From positions 1-19,298 of the forward strand of contig CALEPR010000149.1 in the NCBI GenBank assembly GCA_937910665.1: a DNA stretch of 19,298 nt, given 5' to 3'. Shown here one piece after another: positions 1-7,574 of this stretch. The position numbers and the translations under genes were made by a program. Position 1 is the first letter of the stretch. Every line of letters starts with the position of its first letter. The stretch is from an uncultured Selenomonadales bacterium (GTDB taxonomy: Bacteria > Bacillota > Negativicutes > Selenomonadales > Selenomonadaceae). Under the pieces are notes generated by a model. The model had not been told where the DNA came from, ran no database searches, and saw only the letters and a list, made by a program, of their open reading frames with translations.

Positions 1-21
1 ATTTTTTTTGTAATTTTTAAC

Positions 22-49
22 TTTTCAAGTCTGATAAATTTGTTATAAT
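22..49 (+). promoter_or_regulatory. Promoter of the REC-GGDEF gene
   Basis: There is a perfect -10 box TATAAT at 44-49, preceded by TG at 41-42, which makes it an extended -10. The -35 region is weak: TTTTCA at 22-27, with a 16-base spacer. Initiation would fall near 56 and leave a leader of about 26 bases before the start codon at 82. The call rests on the extended -10 and on its position. Confidence 0.6.
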
Positions 50-81
50 ACAGAAAATTGATTTCTTAAGGAAAATGTGAA

Positions 82-1350
82 ATGCGAAAAATTTTAGTAG
101 TCGATGACGAACCTGTAATGTTGGTTTTGGCAGAAAAAATTTTGTCACCGCATTACGAAGTTTTGACAGCGAAAAGCGGCGCAGAGGCAATAAAAATTTT
201 TGAAACAAAAAAGCCTGACTTGATTCTGTCAGATTTAAAAATGCCGGAAATGGATGGCTATGAACTTCACAGGATATTGCAGGAAAAACTTGCCGAGCCT
301 GTGCCTGTAATTTTTATGACGGCGGACGAGAGCGACGAAAGCGAAAGCAAAGGTTTTGCACTCGGTGCGGCAGACTACATTCGCAAACCTTTAAAGGCAG
401 ATATTTTGCTCAGTCGAGTTGGAAATATTGTCAGCAGTCTGGAAAAAATTTACAGCTTGACAACGGCGGCGGAAACTGATCCAATGACAGGAATTTTAAA
501 TAAAACTGCGTCGCGTGAAAAAATTTCCGCACTTGCCTCAAAATCTCCAGGCTCATTTCTGATGATTGACTTGGACAGCTTTAAACTTGTCAACGACATT
601 TACGGTCACAGCATGGGCGACGGAATTTTAATCACTCTGGTCGAATTGATTAAAAGGAGTATCGATCTCAGCGGCGGAGATTTAGTCGGGCGCATGGGCG
701 GCGATGAATTTGTCGCTTACTTGCAAAATGTTCGCGAGGAAAAAATTTTGCAGGAAAAAACGCTTTTCATGAATGAGGAACTTTTAGAGTTTGCGAAAGG
801 TTATTTAGGAGAAGGTATGGAAATTCCGCTCGGCGTTTCTGTCGGAGCAGTTTTTTCTCCTGACGAAGGAACAAGTTTTGATGAACTTTATAACAAAGCC
901 GACAACGCTCTTTATGAAGTCAAACAACATGGAAAGCATGGTTTGTCAATTTATGGAGTGACGGATCATTCCGAATTTGTCGAGGTGGAAAAACTTTCGC
1001 AAATGCGCATGATTCTTGGCGAAAGAAATGTTGGAGAACAGGCTTACTTTGTAGACTTTGAAAATTTCAAAATTATTTACAGACTTTTATCGCGAATAGC
1101 AAGCAACTTTCACAGAGGTTTGCAGTTGTTGCAATTCGTTATTCGGTCGGAAGATTTTTCTGCGGAGTTTAAGGAAGAACTTTTTAAATCTTTGCGAAAA
1201 AGCGACTGCATAACTCAGAGCGGAAATAAAATTCTTGTGCTGTTCTTGGAGGCGACGCAAGAAGATGCTGAAGCAGTCAAGGACAAAATTTTTTCGCAGC
1301 TTGAAAATTTTTCCGATAAAGTTATTTTCGAGAGTGAAAAGATTTTTTAA
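82..1350 (+). CDS. Response regulator with diguanylate cyclase (REC-GGDEF) domain
   Basis: The protein has 422 residues. Residues 1-120 form a receiver domain with the acidic pair D8-D9, phospho-acceptor D51 (in SDLKMPEMDG), T80 and K102. Residues about 130-292 form a GGDEF domain with the metal-binding stretch MIDLDSFKLVND (161-172) and an intact GGDEF at 206-210, so it should be an active diguanylate cyclase making cyclic di-GMP in the cytoplasm. The inhibitory I-site RxxD is not present; SGGD (197-200) stands there instead, which suggests weak product inhibition. Residues about 315-415 look like a second, decayed GGDEF fold (YFVDFENFKIIYR, then LRKSDCITQSGNKILVLFLE) without the signature; that reading is inference. 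The start at 82 has AAGGA at 68-72. The kinase gene follows after 36 bases and is the likely phosphodonor. Confidence 0.9.
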   Translation: MRKILVVDDEPVMLVLAEKILSPHYEVLTAKSGAEAIKIFETKKPDLILSDLKMPEMDGYELHRILQEKLAEPVPVIFMTADESDESESKGFALGAADYIRKPLKADILLSRVGNIVSSLEKIYSLTTAAETDPMTGILNKTASREKISALASKSPGSFLMIDLDSFKLVNDIYGHSMGDGILITLVELIKRSIDLSGGDLVGRMGGDEFVAYLQNVREEKILQEKTLFMNEELLEFAKGYLGEGMEIPLGVSVGAVFSPDEGTSFDELYNKADNALYEVKQHGKHGLSIYGVTDHSEFVEVEKLSQMRMILGERNVGEQAYFVDFENFKIIYRLLSRIASNFHRGLQLLQFVIRSEDFSAEFKEELFKSLRKSDCITQSGNKILVLFLEATQEDAEAVKDKIFSQLENFSDKVIFESEKIF

Positions 1351-1354
1351 AAAT

Positions 1355-1370
1355 GCGCCTCCTCAGGCGT
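1355..1370 (+). other. Short hairpin just before the kinase ribosome binding site
   Basis: CGCCT (1356-1360) and AGGCG (1365-1369) form a perfect 5-bp stem with loop CCTC, extended by a G-T pair. There is no T-run, so it is not a terminator. The loop CCTC (1361-1364) could alternatively pair with GAGG (1373-1376) in the kinase ribosome binding site. The two pairings use different partners and might compete. This reading is speculative. Confidence 0.35.
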
Positions 1371-1386
1371 GAGAGGAAAATGAGCC

Positions 1387-4230
1387 GTGAAAGTATCTAC
1401 CAGAAAATTTGTGATCAGAGCGATAATCGAATTTATTGTCTTGGCGATCGTCCTAACGCTTTTGCGTTCAGTTATTTACAATAAAATTGACGAAATGTTG
1501 ATTGACGAATTAAAAGGCGCAGTTGCCCAACAAAGTCAAAGTATTTCTCAAGCCTTGAACGGCAGATTTCAGCAGACGTTGGGCGAGCTGCAAGCCAGAG
1601 CGCAACTTGTTCAGCATAACACCATGACACCGAACGAAGTTCTTGACCGCGCAACTTTGGGACCGAACAGCGGAACCACCAGAGGAATTTTGCGACAAGA
1701 TAATTCTCCTGTCGCCGGCGCACCGTTGCCTGCAGATGTGTTTCCTTTTCTGTCAAAAACTTTCGACACCGGCGAGCGCACAATAAATTATATTCAAGGC
1801 AAGGGCCTTTTATTTGCTGTGCCTTTTGAATATGAAAATCAGCATTGTGTGTTCTATGAAATGCTAACAGATTTTGCTGTTGCAAGAAATTACAAAATCA
1901 CAAGTTTTAATGGCAAAAGTACATTGATGTTGGTTAATACCGACGTAAATAAAATTTTCCTTTCGGAAGGTTCATATCCTGAAGTCGCCAGAAATGAAAT
2001 TGAATATTTCAATCACACTTGGTACGAAGTCGAACACTCCGCAATAACGCCCGGCAGGTCAAACACTTATTACGATGAAAATCTTGACATTGATTTAGGA
2101 TTCTTCTTCTTCCGCGCAGTCATTTCGGAGAGAGATCATTTGTATCTGACAGGTTATGTGGAATGGGATGACATTGTAGGCGTATTGAATTATGTTTACG
2201 ATATGATGGACGCAATTTACTGGGTCTTGATGGTTTTAACTTTGGTTTTGGTCGCCTACGCACTCCGAGCGCGACAGGCGAAACTTTTGGAGCATGAAAA
2301 AATTATTGCGGATTCGGCGAATCAGGCAAAAAGCGATTTCCTTTCCAATATGTCGCATGAAATCAGAACGCCTATCAACGCAATTATCGGAATGGACGAA
2401 ATGATTTTGCGCGAATCGAAAGAAACCGCAACTTTAGAGTACGCTCAGAATTTGAAAAATGCCGCTACAAGCCTTCTTGAACTTATCAACGACATTTTAG
2501 ACTTCAGCAAGATTGAAGCCGGCAAAATGGAAATAATTCCTGTCGAATACAGTTTAAGTTCGATGTTGAATGACTTGGTTAATATGATTCAAAAACGCGC
2601 CGAGAATAAAGGTTTACAATTTGAAGTCGAGGCCGCCGGAAATATTCCTTGTACTTTGTTCGGCGACGAGATCAGAATCAAGCAGATTATCACCAACATT
2701 TTGACAAACGCAGTAAAATACACCGAAAAAGGCTCTGTGACGTTGCGCGTGAATTATCTTCCTATCGACGACAAAAATATTTATCTCTGCATTTCAGTCA
2801 GCGACACAGGAATTGGAATTAAGAAAGAGGACATCAGAAAATTGTATACTGCCTTTGAGCGAATCGAGGAGGAGCGAAACAGGAAGATTGAAGGCACAGG
2901 TTTGGGAATGAATATTACCAACCAACTTTTGACGATGATGGGCGCGAATTTAATTGTTGACAGCGTTTATGGTCAAGGTTCAAATTTCAGCTTCCAAATT
3001 GTCCAGCAAGTTTTGGATACCGAGCCGATTGGCGACTTCAGAGAAAGTTATCGCCGTTCGCTTTCGCACCACAAAGAATATCATGAAAGTTTCAATGCAC
3101 CCGACGCAAAAATTTTAGTCGTCGATGATACTGTGATGAATTTGACTGTTGTTAAAGGATTACTGAAACAAACAAGAATTCAAATCGACACTGCGCAGAG
3201 CGGCGAAGAGTGTCTGAAAAAAGTTCAGGAAAATCATTACGACATAATTTTTATCGATCATATGATGCCGGGAATGGACGGAATTGAAACTTTGAGGGCG
3301 ATGCGTTTCCTCGACAAAAATTTAAATAAAAATACTCCGGTCATTTCGCTGACTGCAAATGCAATTTCAGGCGCGAGAGAAAAATATATTGCCGAAGGTT
3401 TCCAAGATTATTTAACAAAGCCGATAGACCCTGCGAAACTTGAAAAATTGATTGTGGAATTTTTGCCGCAAGAAAAAGTTTTGCCTGCAGGTCAAGATAC
3501 TTCCGACGTTGCTGAGGAAAATATTTCTGCCGCAAGAAAAAATTTTAACGCCGAGCAAGAAAAAATTTCTGTTGAGGTGGAAAGATTGAAAGATGAAAAG
3601 ATTGAAAGTAAAAATTCCTCACGTCTCACTCCTGACTCCTCATTGAATTTGCCTGACTGGTTGATGAAAGTTGACGGCTTGAATTTAGAATTGGGACTTG
3701 AACATTGCGGCAGTGAAGATGCTTACCTTGATGTTCTGGACGTTTTTGCAAATTCAATTTCTGCGTCGTCGAAAGAAATTCAAGATTATTTTGAAGGCGA
3801 GGATTGGAAAAATTACACCACGAAAGTTCACGCTTTGAAATCGACTGCAAAAGTTATCGGCGCAGAGGAACTTTCCGAAAAAGCGAAACGGCAGGAGTAT
3901 GCAGGAAATGCAAACAACATTTCTGAAATACAACAGAATCATGCGGCGTTGATGGAGCTTTATCTTACTTATGCGGAAAAACTTCAGCCGCTGATGAAAG
4001 TCGAGGAGGACGACGACGACAAGCCGCTGATTGACGACGCTGAACTTGCGGAGGCTTTTGAGTCGATGAAAGAATTTTCCGCCTCCTTCGATTATGATTC
4101 AATGCAATTTGTTTTTGAGTCCCTCGACACCTACAAACTTCCTGAAAATGAAGTTGAGCGTTACAGGAAAATTAAAGATGCGACTGAAAAATTGGAATGG
4201 GAAAAAGTTATTGAATTGATAAATTCGTAG
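1387..4230 (+). CDS. Hybrid sensor histidine kinase (HisKA-HATPase-REC-HPt)
   Basis: A 947-residue membrane kinase. Transmembrane segments at about 9-30 and 275-293 enclose a roughly 240-residue extracytoplasmic sensor, possibly Cache-like, with ligand unknown. The HisKA domain has H324 in SHEIRTP. The ATPase has N-box N437/N441, G1 DTGIG (473-477) and G2 GTGLG (503-507). The receiver has D580/D581, phospho-acceptor D624 and K678. The HPt domain has H815 in HALKS. This is a complete four-step phosphorelay in one chain, H324 to D624 to H815, and its likely final acceptor is D51 of the REC-GGDEF protein encoded just upstream. A linker at 700-752 carries a heptamer DNA repeat. After HPt come an acidic EEDDDD stretch (873-878) and a 70-residue tail of unknown role. 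The start is GTG, with AGAGG at 1372-1376; an in-frame TGA at 1381 rules out anything longer. Confidence 0.92.
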   Translation: MKVSTRKFVIRAIIEFIVLAIVLTLLRSVIYNKIDEMLIDELKGAVAQQSQSISQALNGRFQQTLGELQARAQLVQHNTMTPNEVLDRATLGPNSGTTRGILRQDNSPVAGAPLPADVFPFLSKTFDTGERTINYIQGKGLLFAVPFEYENQHCVFYEMLTDFAVARNYKITSFNGKSTLMLVNTDVNKIFLSEGSYPEVARNEIEYFNHTWYEVEHSAITPGRSNTYYDENLDIDLGFFFFRAVISERDHLYLTGYVEWDDIVGVLNYVYDMMDAIYWVLMVLTLVLVAYALRARQAKLLEHEKIIADSANQAKSDFLSNMSHEIRTPINAIIGMDEMILRESKETATLEYAQNLKNAATSLLELINDILDFSKIEAGKMEIIPVEYSLSSMLNDLVNMIQKRAENKGLQFEVEAAGNIPCTLFGDEIRIKQIITNILTNAVKYTEKGSVTLRVNYLPIDDKNIYLCISVSDTGIGIKKEDIRKLYTAFERIEEERNRKIEGTGLGMNITNQLLTMMGANLIVDSVYGQGSNFSFQIVQQVLDTEPIGDFRESYRRSLSHHKEYHESFNAPDAKILVVDDTVMNLTVVKGLLKQTRIQIDTAQSGEECLKKVQENHYDIIFIDHMMPGMDGIETLRAMRFLDKNLNKNTPVISLTANAISGAREKYIAEGFQDYLTKPIDPAKLEKLIVEFLPQEKVLPAGQDTSDVAEENISAARKNFNAEQEKISVEVERLKDEKIESKNSSRLTPDSSLNLPDWLMKVDGLNLELGLEHCGSEDAYLDVLDVFANSISASSKEIQDYFEGEDWKNYTTKVHALKSTAKVIGAEELSEKAKRQEYAGNANNISEIQQNHAALMELYLTYAEKLQPLMKVEEDDDDKPLIDDAELAEAFESMKEFSASFDYDSMQFVFESLDTYKLPENEVERYRKIKDATEKLEWEKVIELINS
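3616..3643 (+). repeat. Four degenerate tandem heptamers inside the kinase gene
   Basis: The stretch divides into TCCTCAC, GTCTCAC, TCCTGAC and TCCTCAT: four consecutive 7-base units that agree at most positions. They encode the linker SSRLTPDSS between receiver and HPt. A second array of similar heptamers, on the opposite strand, lies between genes at 8183-8210. This suggests a small repeat element that inserted in or expanded within a tolerant linker. Confidence 0.55.
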
Positions 4231-4263
4231 TCAAAAAAGTTATTAAATTTAAAATCTATCTGA

Positions 4264-4268
4264 AGGAG
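4264..4268 (+). promoter_or_regulatory. Ribosome binding site that decides the UspA start
   Basis: AGGAG at 4264-4268 directly abuts an ATG at 4269, leaving no spacer, so that ATG cannot be served by it. The in-frame ATG at 4278 lies nine bases downstream and is the best start. The GTG at 4275 is a less likely alternative. Confidence 0.65.
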
Positions 4269-4277
4269 ATGTTTGTG

Positions 4278-4658
4278 ATGCCGACAATAAAAAAAATTCT
4301 TGTGCCTGTGGACGGCTCTGAAAATGGTTGCAAGGCAGTGGACGAGGCAATTTTTCTTGCGTCTAAGTGCAAGGCGAAAATGGACTTTGTTTACGTCGCC
4401 AGCGAAATTAACAAAGATATTCCCAGTCACTTGGTTTTTGACAGAATCTGGGCGAAATTGCCTGAAGGAATGGACGCAAAAAAACATGTCGAAACAGGAT
4501 CAATTCCGAAAGCAATTTTGAAAGTCGCCGATTCTGAAAAAGCTGATATGATTGTCATGGGAAGTCGCGGACTTGGACTTTTCAAAGGCGCGATTTTAGG
4601 TTCAGTCAGTCAAAAAGTTGTAGAGGAGTCAAAAATTCCTGTGATGGTGATCAAGTAG
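4278..4658 (+). CDS. Universal stress protein (UspA family, ATP-binding type)
   Basis: A cytoplasmic Usp domain of 126 residues, slightly shorter than the usual 140 or so. The N-terminal strand KKILVPVDGSENG carries D12. The C-terminal nucleotide loop fits G-x2-G-x9-G-S exactly (G95, G98, G108, S109), the pattern of the ATP-binding subgroup. Proteins of this family help survival under starvation and other stresses, but the specific role here cannot be read from the sequence. The DedA gene follows after 14 bases, with its ribosome binding site overlapping this stop codon, so the two are surely cotranscribed. The gap after the kinase gene is 47 bases and holds only weak promoter-like hexamers, so readthrough from the kinase is possible. 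Confidence 0.88.
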   Translation: MPTIKKILVPVDGSENGCKAVDEAIFLASKCKAKMDFVYVASEINKDIPSHLVFDRIWAKLPEGMDAKKHVETGSIPKAILKVADSEKADMIVMGSRGLGLFKGAILGSVSQKVVEESKIPVMVIK

Positions 4659-4672
4659 GAGAAAAATTTTTT

Positions 4673-5272
4673 ATGGAGCAAATTTCTCAAAGTTTTTTAA
4701 ATTTTATTGACGCTTACGGTTATTTTGCCGTCGCAATTTTAATGGCGATGGAAAATGCCTGTATTCCAATTCCGAGCGAATTGATTTTAGGTTTTTCCGG
4801 TTACTTAATTTTTGATGACAGGATGACTTTCACAGGCGCATTGACTTCAGGAATGATCGGTGGAATGTTGGGATCAATTTTTGCTTACGCTGTCGGCAGT
4901 CGCGGCGGCAGAAAATTTGTCGATAAGTATGGAAAATATTTTTTAATAAAAAAATCTCACGTCGATCTTGCTCAACGTTGGTTTGACAAATATGGAATCC
5001 GCGCAGTTTTTTTCAGCAGAATGTTGCCGGTCGTCAGAACTTTTATTTCGCTTCCTGCAGGTTTTGCGCGAGTGAATTTTAAGGCATTTTTGTTTTACAC
5101 TTTTGCAGGAAGTTTGCCATGGACGGCTTTGATTTTGTTTGCGGGAATGAAATTCGGCGCAGGTTGGAAATATCTTTTGGAAATCGGACACACGGCGAGC
5201 ATTTTATTTGTAATTGTCTGCGTGATTATAATTGCGGTAATTTATTTCAAGCGGAAGAAGATTCTCAGATGA
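4673..5272 (+). CDS. DedA family membrane protein (VTT / SNARE-associated domain)
   Basis: A 199-residue integral membrane protein. Family hallmarks are visible: ENACIPIPSE (27-36) in the first re-entrant region, then KYGIRAVFFSRMLPVVRTF (106-124) and SLPAGFARV (126-134), which contain the conserved arginines R116 and R122 and the PAG motif. Hydrophobic segments lie at about 15-35, 52-75, 137-160 and 172-191, followed by a basic tail KRKK. Characterised DedA proteins act in lipid scrambling (undecaprenyl-phosphate or phosphatidylethanolamine), membrane-potential homeostasis and resistance to cationic peptides. The substrate here is unknown. The ribosome binding site AGGAG (4657-4661) overlaps the uspA stop codon. 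No clear terminator follows. Confidence 0.9.
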   Translation: MEQISQSFLNFIDAYGYFAVAILMAMENACIPIPSELILGFSGYLIFDDRMTFTGALTSGMIGGMLGSIFAYAVGSRGGRKFVDKYGKYFLIKKSHVDLAQRWFDKYGIRAVFFSRMLPVVRTFISLPAGFARVNFKAFLFYTFAGSLPWTALILFAGMKFGAGWKYLLEIGHTASILFVIVCVIIIAVIYFKRKKILR

Positions 5273-5285
5273 ACTACCGACGACT

Positions 5286-5318
5286 AAAGTCAAATTTTTT
5301 CCCGTTCGCAAAGTCAAA
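5286..5318 (+). repeat. Two direct copies of AAAGTCAAA, 24 bases apart
   Basis: AAAGTCAAA occurs at 5286-5294 and 5310-5318, upstream of the LPP20 gene promoter at 5363-5391. Direct repeats spaced by about two helical turns can be activator sites, but no regulator can be named. In such AT-rich DNA chance is a real alternative. Confidence 0.3.
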
Positions 5319-5362
5319 CTTTTACTTGATGTTATTCTTGCCTAAAATTTATGAAACGCCCG

Positions 5363-5391
5363 TTGCTAAACTTAAGTTTTTAATCTATAAT
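5363..5391 (+). promoter_or_regulatory. Promoter of the LPP20-TPR operon
   Basis: The -35 box TTGCTA (5363-5368) and a perfect -10 box TATAAT (5386-5391) are separated by exactly 17 bases. Initiation near 5398 gives a leader of about 80 bases before the start codon at 5479. Confidence 0.7.
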
Positions 5392-5478
5392 CAACAAATT
5401 CTAATTTAAAATATATTTTTTCATCACAAAATATGTTTTGAGGTTTTAAAAAAAATTTTTTTATTGGAGGGGTTTGAG

Positions 5479-6351
5479 ATGAAGAAACTTTTCAGATGTT
5501 TCGCAGTGATTCTTGCAGTTATGTTTCTTGCTACAGGAATTAAAACAGAGGCCGCAGCCGGTGGAGGTGTTGATTGGACCAACGGCAGCGGAATGATTAC
5601 AGCCACAGGTGTGGGGCTGCCTCCGACAAATGCAGTCGGTCCGCAGAAAAAAGTTTGGGCACGCACGGCGGCGATCGCAGACGCACAGCGCAGATTGGCA
5701 GAGGCGGCAAATGAGGTTAAAGTTGAGGGCGAAACCACTGTCAAAATGAGTACTTTAGTAGATGACACGATTCGCACAAGCGTGGCTGCTACTTTGAAAG
5801 GCGCACAGATTGTTTCGGAAAATTGGAATTCGGAAGGCTATTACGAAGTCACTATGCAAGTTCCTGTGTTCGGAGTAAACGGCTTGGCTCGGGCTGTTAT
5901 TCCGGAACCTACAACGCCTCCTGCTCCTTTCCCTGCGCCTGAAGTAATTCCTTCACAAGGTGCTGAAAGTCAAACAGGCGATAGCGTCAGCTACACGTCT
6001 GTAGGTGGCGAAAATCTTGCCAGAGGTGGTTATACAGGTTTGATTATAGATTGCAGAGGGCTTGGATTAAATCCTGTCATGTCACCTGTCATTAAAAATT
6101 CTAAAGGCGTAAAACTTTATGGACATGAAAATTTGAACTATGATTTAGTTATTCGTGACGGCATGGCAAGCTATGCAAACAGTCAAAGTCAGGCAAGTCG
6201 CGCAGGTTCCAAGCCTTTGATTTTGAAAGCAGAAAGACTTGATGATCACAATGCAAATCCTGTTGTCAGTGTGAATGACGGAAATAAAATTTTGATTGAA
6301 AACGGCTCGAGCGGATTTTTGAACAAAACTGCGGTTGTGTTCTTGTACTAA
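5479..6351 (+). CDS. Exported LPP20-like protein of unknown function
   Basis: A 290-residue protein. A signal peptide (basic MKK, hydrophobic 8-20, cleavage probably after the alanines at 25-27) sends it across the inner membrane. There is no lipobox cysteine, so unlike Helicobacter LPP20 it is not an obvious lipoprotein. Residues about 38-135 resemble the LPP20 domain: TATGVGLPP, then WARTAAIADAQRRLAEAANE, then YYEVTMQVPVFG. A proline-rich linker (142-158) leads to a C-terminal domain (about 170-290) that I do not recognise. The start is ATG 5479, with GGAGGGG at 5466-5472; the in-frame TTG at 5464 lies before that site and is rejected. The TPR gene follows after 13 bases. Domain assignment is by pattern and moderately sure; function is unknown. 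Confidence 0.75.
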   Translation: MKKLFRCFAVILAVMFLATGIKTEAAAGGGVDWTNGSGMITATGVGLPPTNAVGPQKKVWARTAAIADAQRRLAEAANEVKVEGETTVKMSTLVDDTIRTSVAATLKGAQIVSENWNSEGYYEVTMQVPVFGVNGLARAVIPEPTTPPAPFPAPEVIPSQGAESQTGDSVSYTSVGGENLARGGYTGLIIDCRGLGLNPVMSPVIKNSKGVKLYGHENLNYDLVIRDGMASYANSQSQASRAGSKPLILKAERLDDHNANPVVSVNDGNKILIENGSSGFLNKTAVVFLY

Positions 6352-6364
6352 GGCGGTGAATGAT

Positions 6365-7330
6365 ATGACAAAAAAAATTTCTGCAATAATTTGTGGGGGA
6401 ATTTTGGCGGCAGGTTTGTTTTTTTCACCTGTTCAAGCTGCGCCGCTGAACTTTGATGCAGACAGTGCCATCACTCAGTATACGCAGACAATTCAGCGCG
6501 AACCGAACAATGCTGTTGCCTATAACAATCGTGGCATGGCTTACAAGATGAAAAAAAATTATAGCAAAGCACTTGAGGATTTAACTCGCGCCATAGAATT
6601 GAATCCAAATTACTCCGACGCTTACAACAATCGTGGAACAGTTTTTTACGCACAAAACAAGCGAAATGAAGCTCTGTCGGATTATAGTCGTGCCATTGAA
6701 TTAAATCCTCAAGACGCAGTTGCCTACAATAATCGCGGCTTGCTTTTGGGTGAAATTGCCTCTTATGAAAAAACTTCCGGCAAGAATAGCGATTCAAAAT
6801 TTAGAAACGCAATTTCCGATCTTACTCGAGCGATTGAATTAGATCCGAATTATGCTGAGGCTTATCAAAATCGTGCGGCAGTGAGAGGTTGGAGTTCCGG
6901 TTCTATCAGTTCAAGTCAGAGCGAAATTAAAGATTATACTCGCGCCATTGAACTTGGTATCCAAACTGCGGAAATTTACAGTTCGCGAGGAATAAGTTAT
7001 CGTGACATCGGCGAAGCTGAGAAAGCTCTTGCTGATTTTAACAAAGGACTTTCAATCAACCCAAAACATGGAGGTCTCTATAACAATCGCGGAAGAATTT
7101 ACCAAGACAGAGGCGACTATCAAAGAGCGATTGCTGATTTTACAAAAGCTATAGAATATGGCGTAAATTTATCTGTAGCGTTTACCAATCGCGGAGTTTG
7201 TTACTATCAGTTGGGCAACTACGATGCGGCGATCGATGATTTCAATCAGGCACTTTCGGTCAATCAGAATTTTCAGCCTGCATTAGAAAGTTTGCAGGCA
7301 GCGATCGCGGCAAAGTCGGGACGCAGATAA
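6365..7330 (+). CDS. Exported tetratricopeptide repeat (TPR) protein
   Basis: A 321-residue protein. A signal peptide (KK at 3-4, hydrophobic 7-20, cleavage near VQA-AP at 23-27) is followed by about seven TPR units. Typical phrases are AYNNRGMAYKMKKNYSKALE (52-71), DAYNNRGTVFYAQNKRNEAL (85-104), LYNNRGRIYQDRGDYQRAIA (238-257) and FTNRGVCYYQLGNYDAAIDD (273-292). Units three and four carry insertions (131-147 and 175-187). Such arrays are protein-binding scaffolds, here periplasmic. Because it is translationally coupled to the LPP20-like gene, the two products may work together; that is inference. The start is ATG 6365, with AGGCGGTGA at 6351-6359 overlapping the upstream stop codon. A terminator follows at 7452-7495. 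Confidence 0.88.
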   Translation: MTKKISAIICGGILAAGLFFSPVQAAPLNFDADSAITQYTQTIQREPNNAVAYNNRGMAYKMKKNYSKALEDLTRAIELNPNYSDAYNNRGTVFYAQNKRNEALSDYSRAIELNPQDAVAYNNRGLLLGEIASYEKTSGKNSDSKFRNAISDLTRAIELDPNYAEAYQNRAAVRGWSSGSISSSQSEIKDYTRAIELGIQTAEIYSSRGISYRDIGEAEKALADFNKGLSINPKHGGLYNNRGRIYQDRGDYQRAIADFTKAIEYGVNLSVAFTNRGVCYYQLGNYDAAIDDFNQALSVNQNFQPALESLQAAIAAKSGRR

Positions 7331-7451
7331 TAATTTTAAAAAATTTTTCAAGTTAATTATAAAAATGAACTCGGACAAATAAAATGAAAAAATTTGTCTA
7401 CCCTATAATCAGTCTGAGATAAAAACATGAAATTTAGCATACTGTAGACTG

Positions 7452-7495
7452 AAAAAAAATTACCTTTCCGAAGATTAGAAAGGCAATTTTTTTTT
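7452..7495 (+). terminator. Bidirectional intrinsic terminator
   Basis: CCTTTC (7463-7468) and GAAAGG (7478-7483) form a 6-bp stem with a 9-base loop, extended by A/T pairs around one A-C mismatch. It is flanked by a run of eight A (7452-7459) and nine T (7487-7495). It can end the LPP20-TPR operon on plus and the converging kinase-like gene on minus. The rest of the 244-base spacer 7331-7574 shows a 6-bp inverted repeat CAGTCT/AGACTG (7410-7415 and 7446-7451) and no credible gene. Confidence 0.85.
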
Positions 7496-7574
7496 GCGCA
7501 TTGTCCGAAAGAAATTAAATTCTCGCTAAAGTTCAATTAAAATTTCATCAGCTATTCGGTTACAAAAATTTTTT

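Noticed and set aside
4161..4487. 108-residue open frame on the minus strand over the kinase end and UspA start
   Set aside because: It is a shadow of real genes on the other strand, with no ribosome binding site and no recognisable domain.
5119..5409. 96-residue plus-strand frame overlapping the end of the DedA gene and running to the next promoter
   Set aside because: It is out of frame with DedA, has no ribosome binding site, has an unlikely composition, and ends just behind the -10 box of the next operon.
7404..7495. Possible small RNA: TATAAT at 7404-7409, an inverted repeat and a terminator
   Set aside because: No usable -35 box or extended -10 exists, and the inverted repeat would start before the transcript. 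The terminator is fully explained by the two converging operons.
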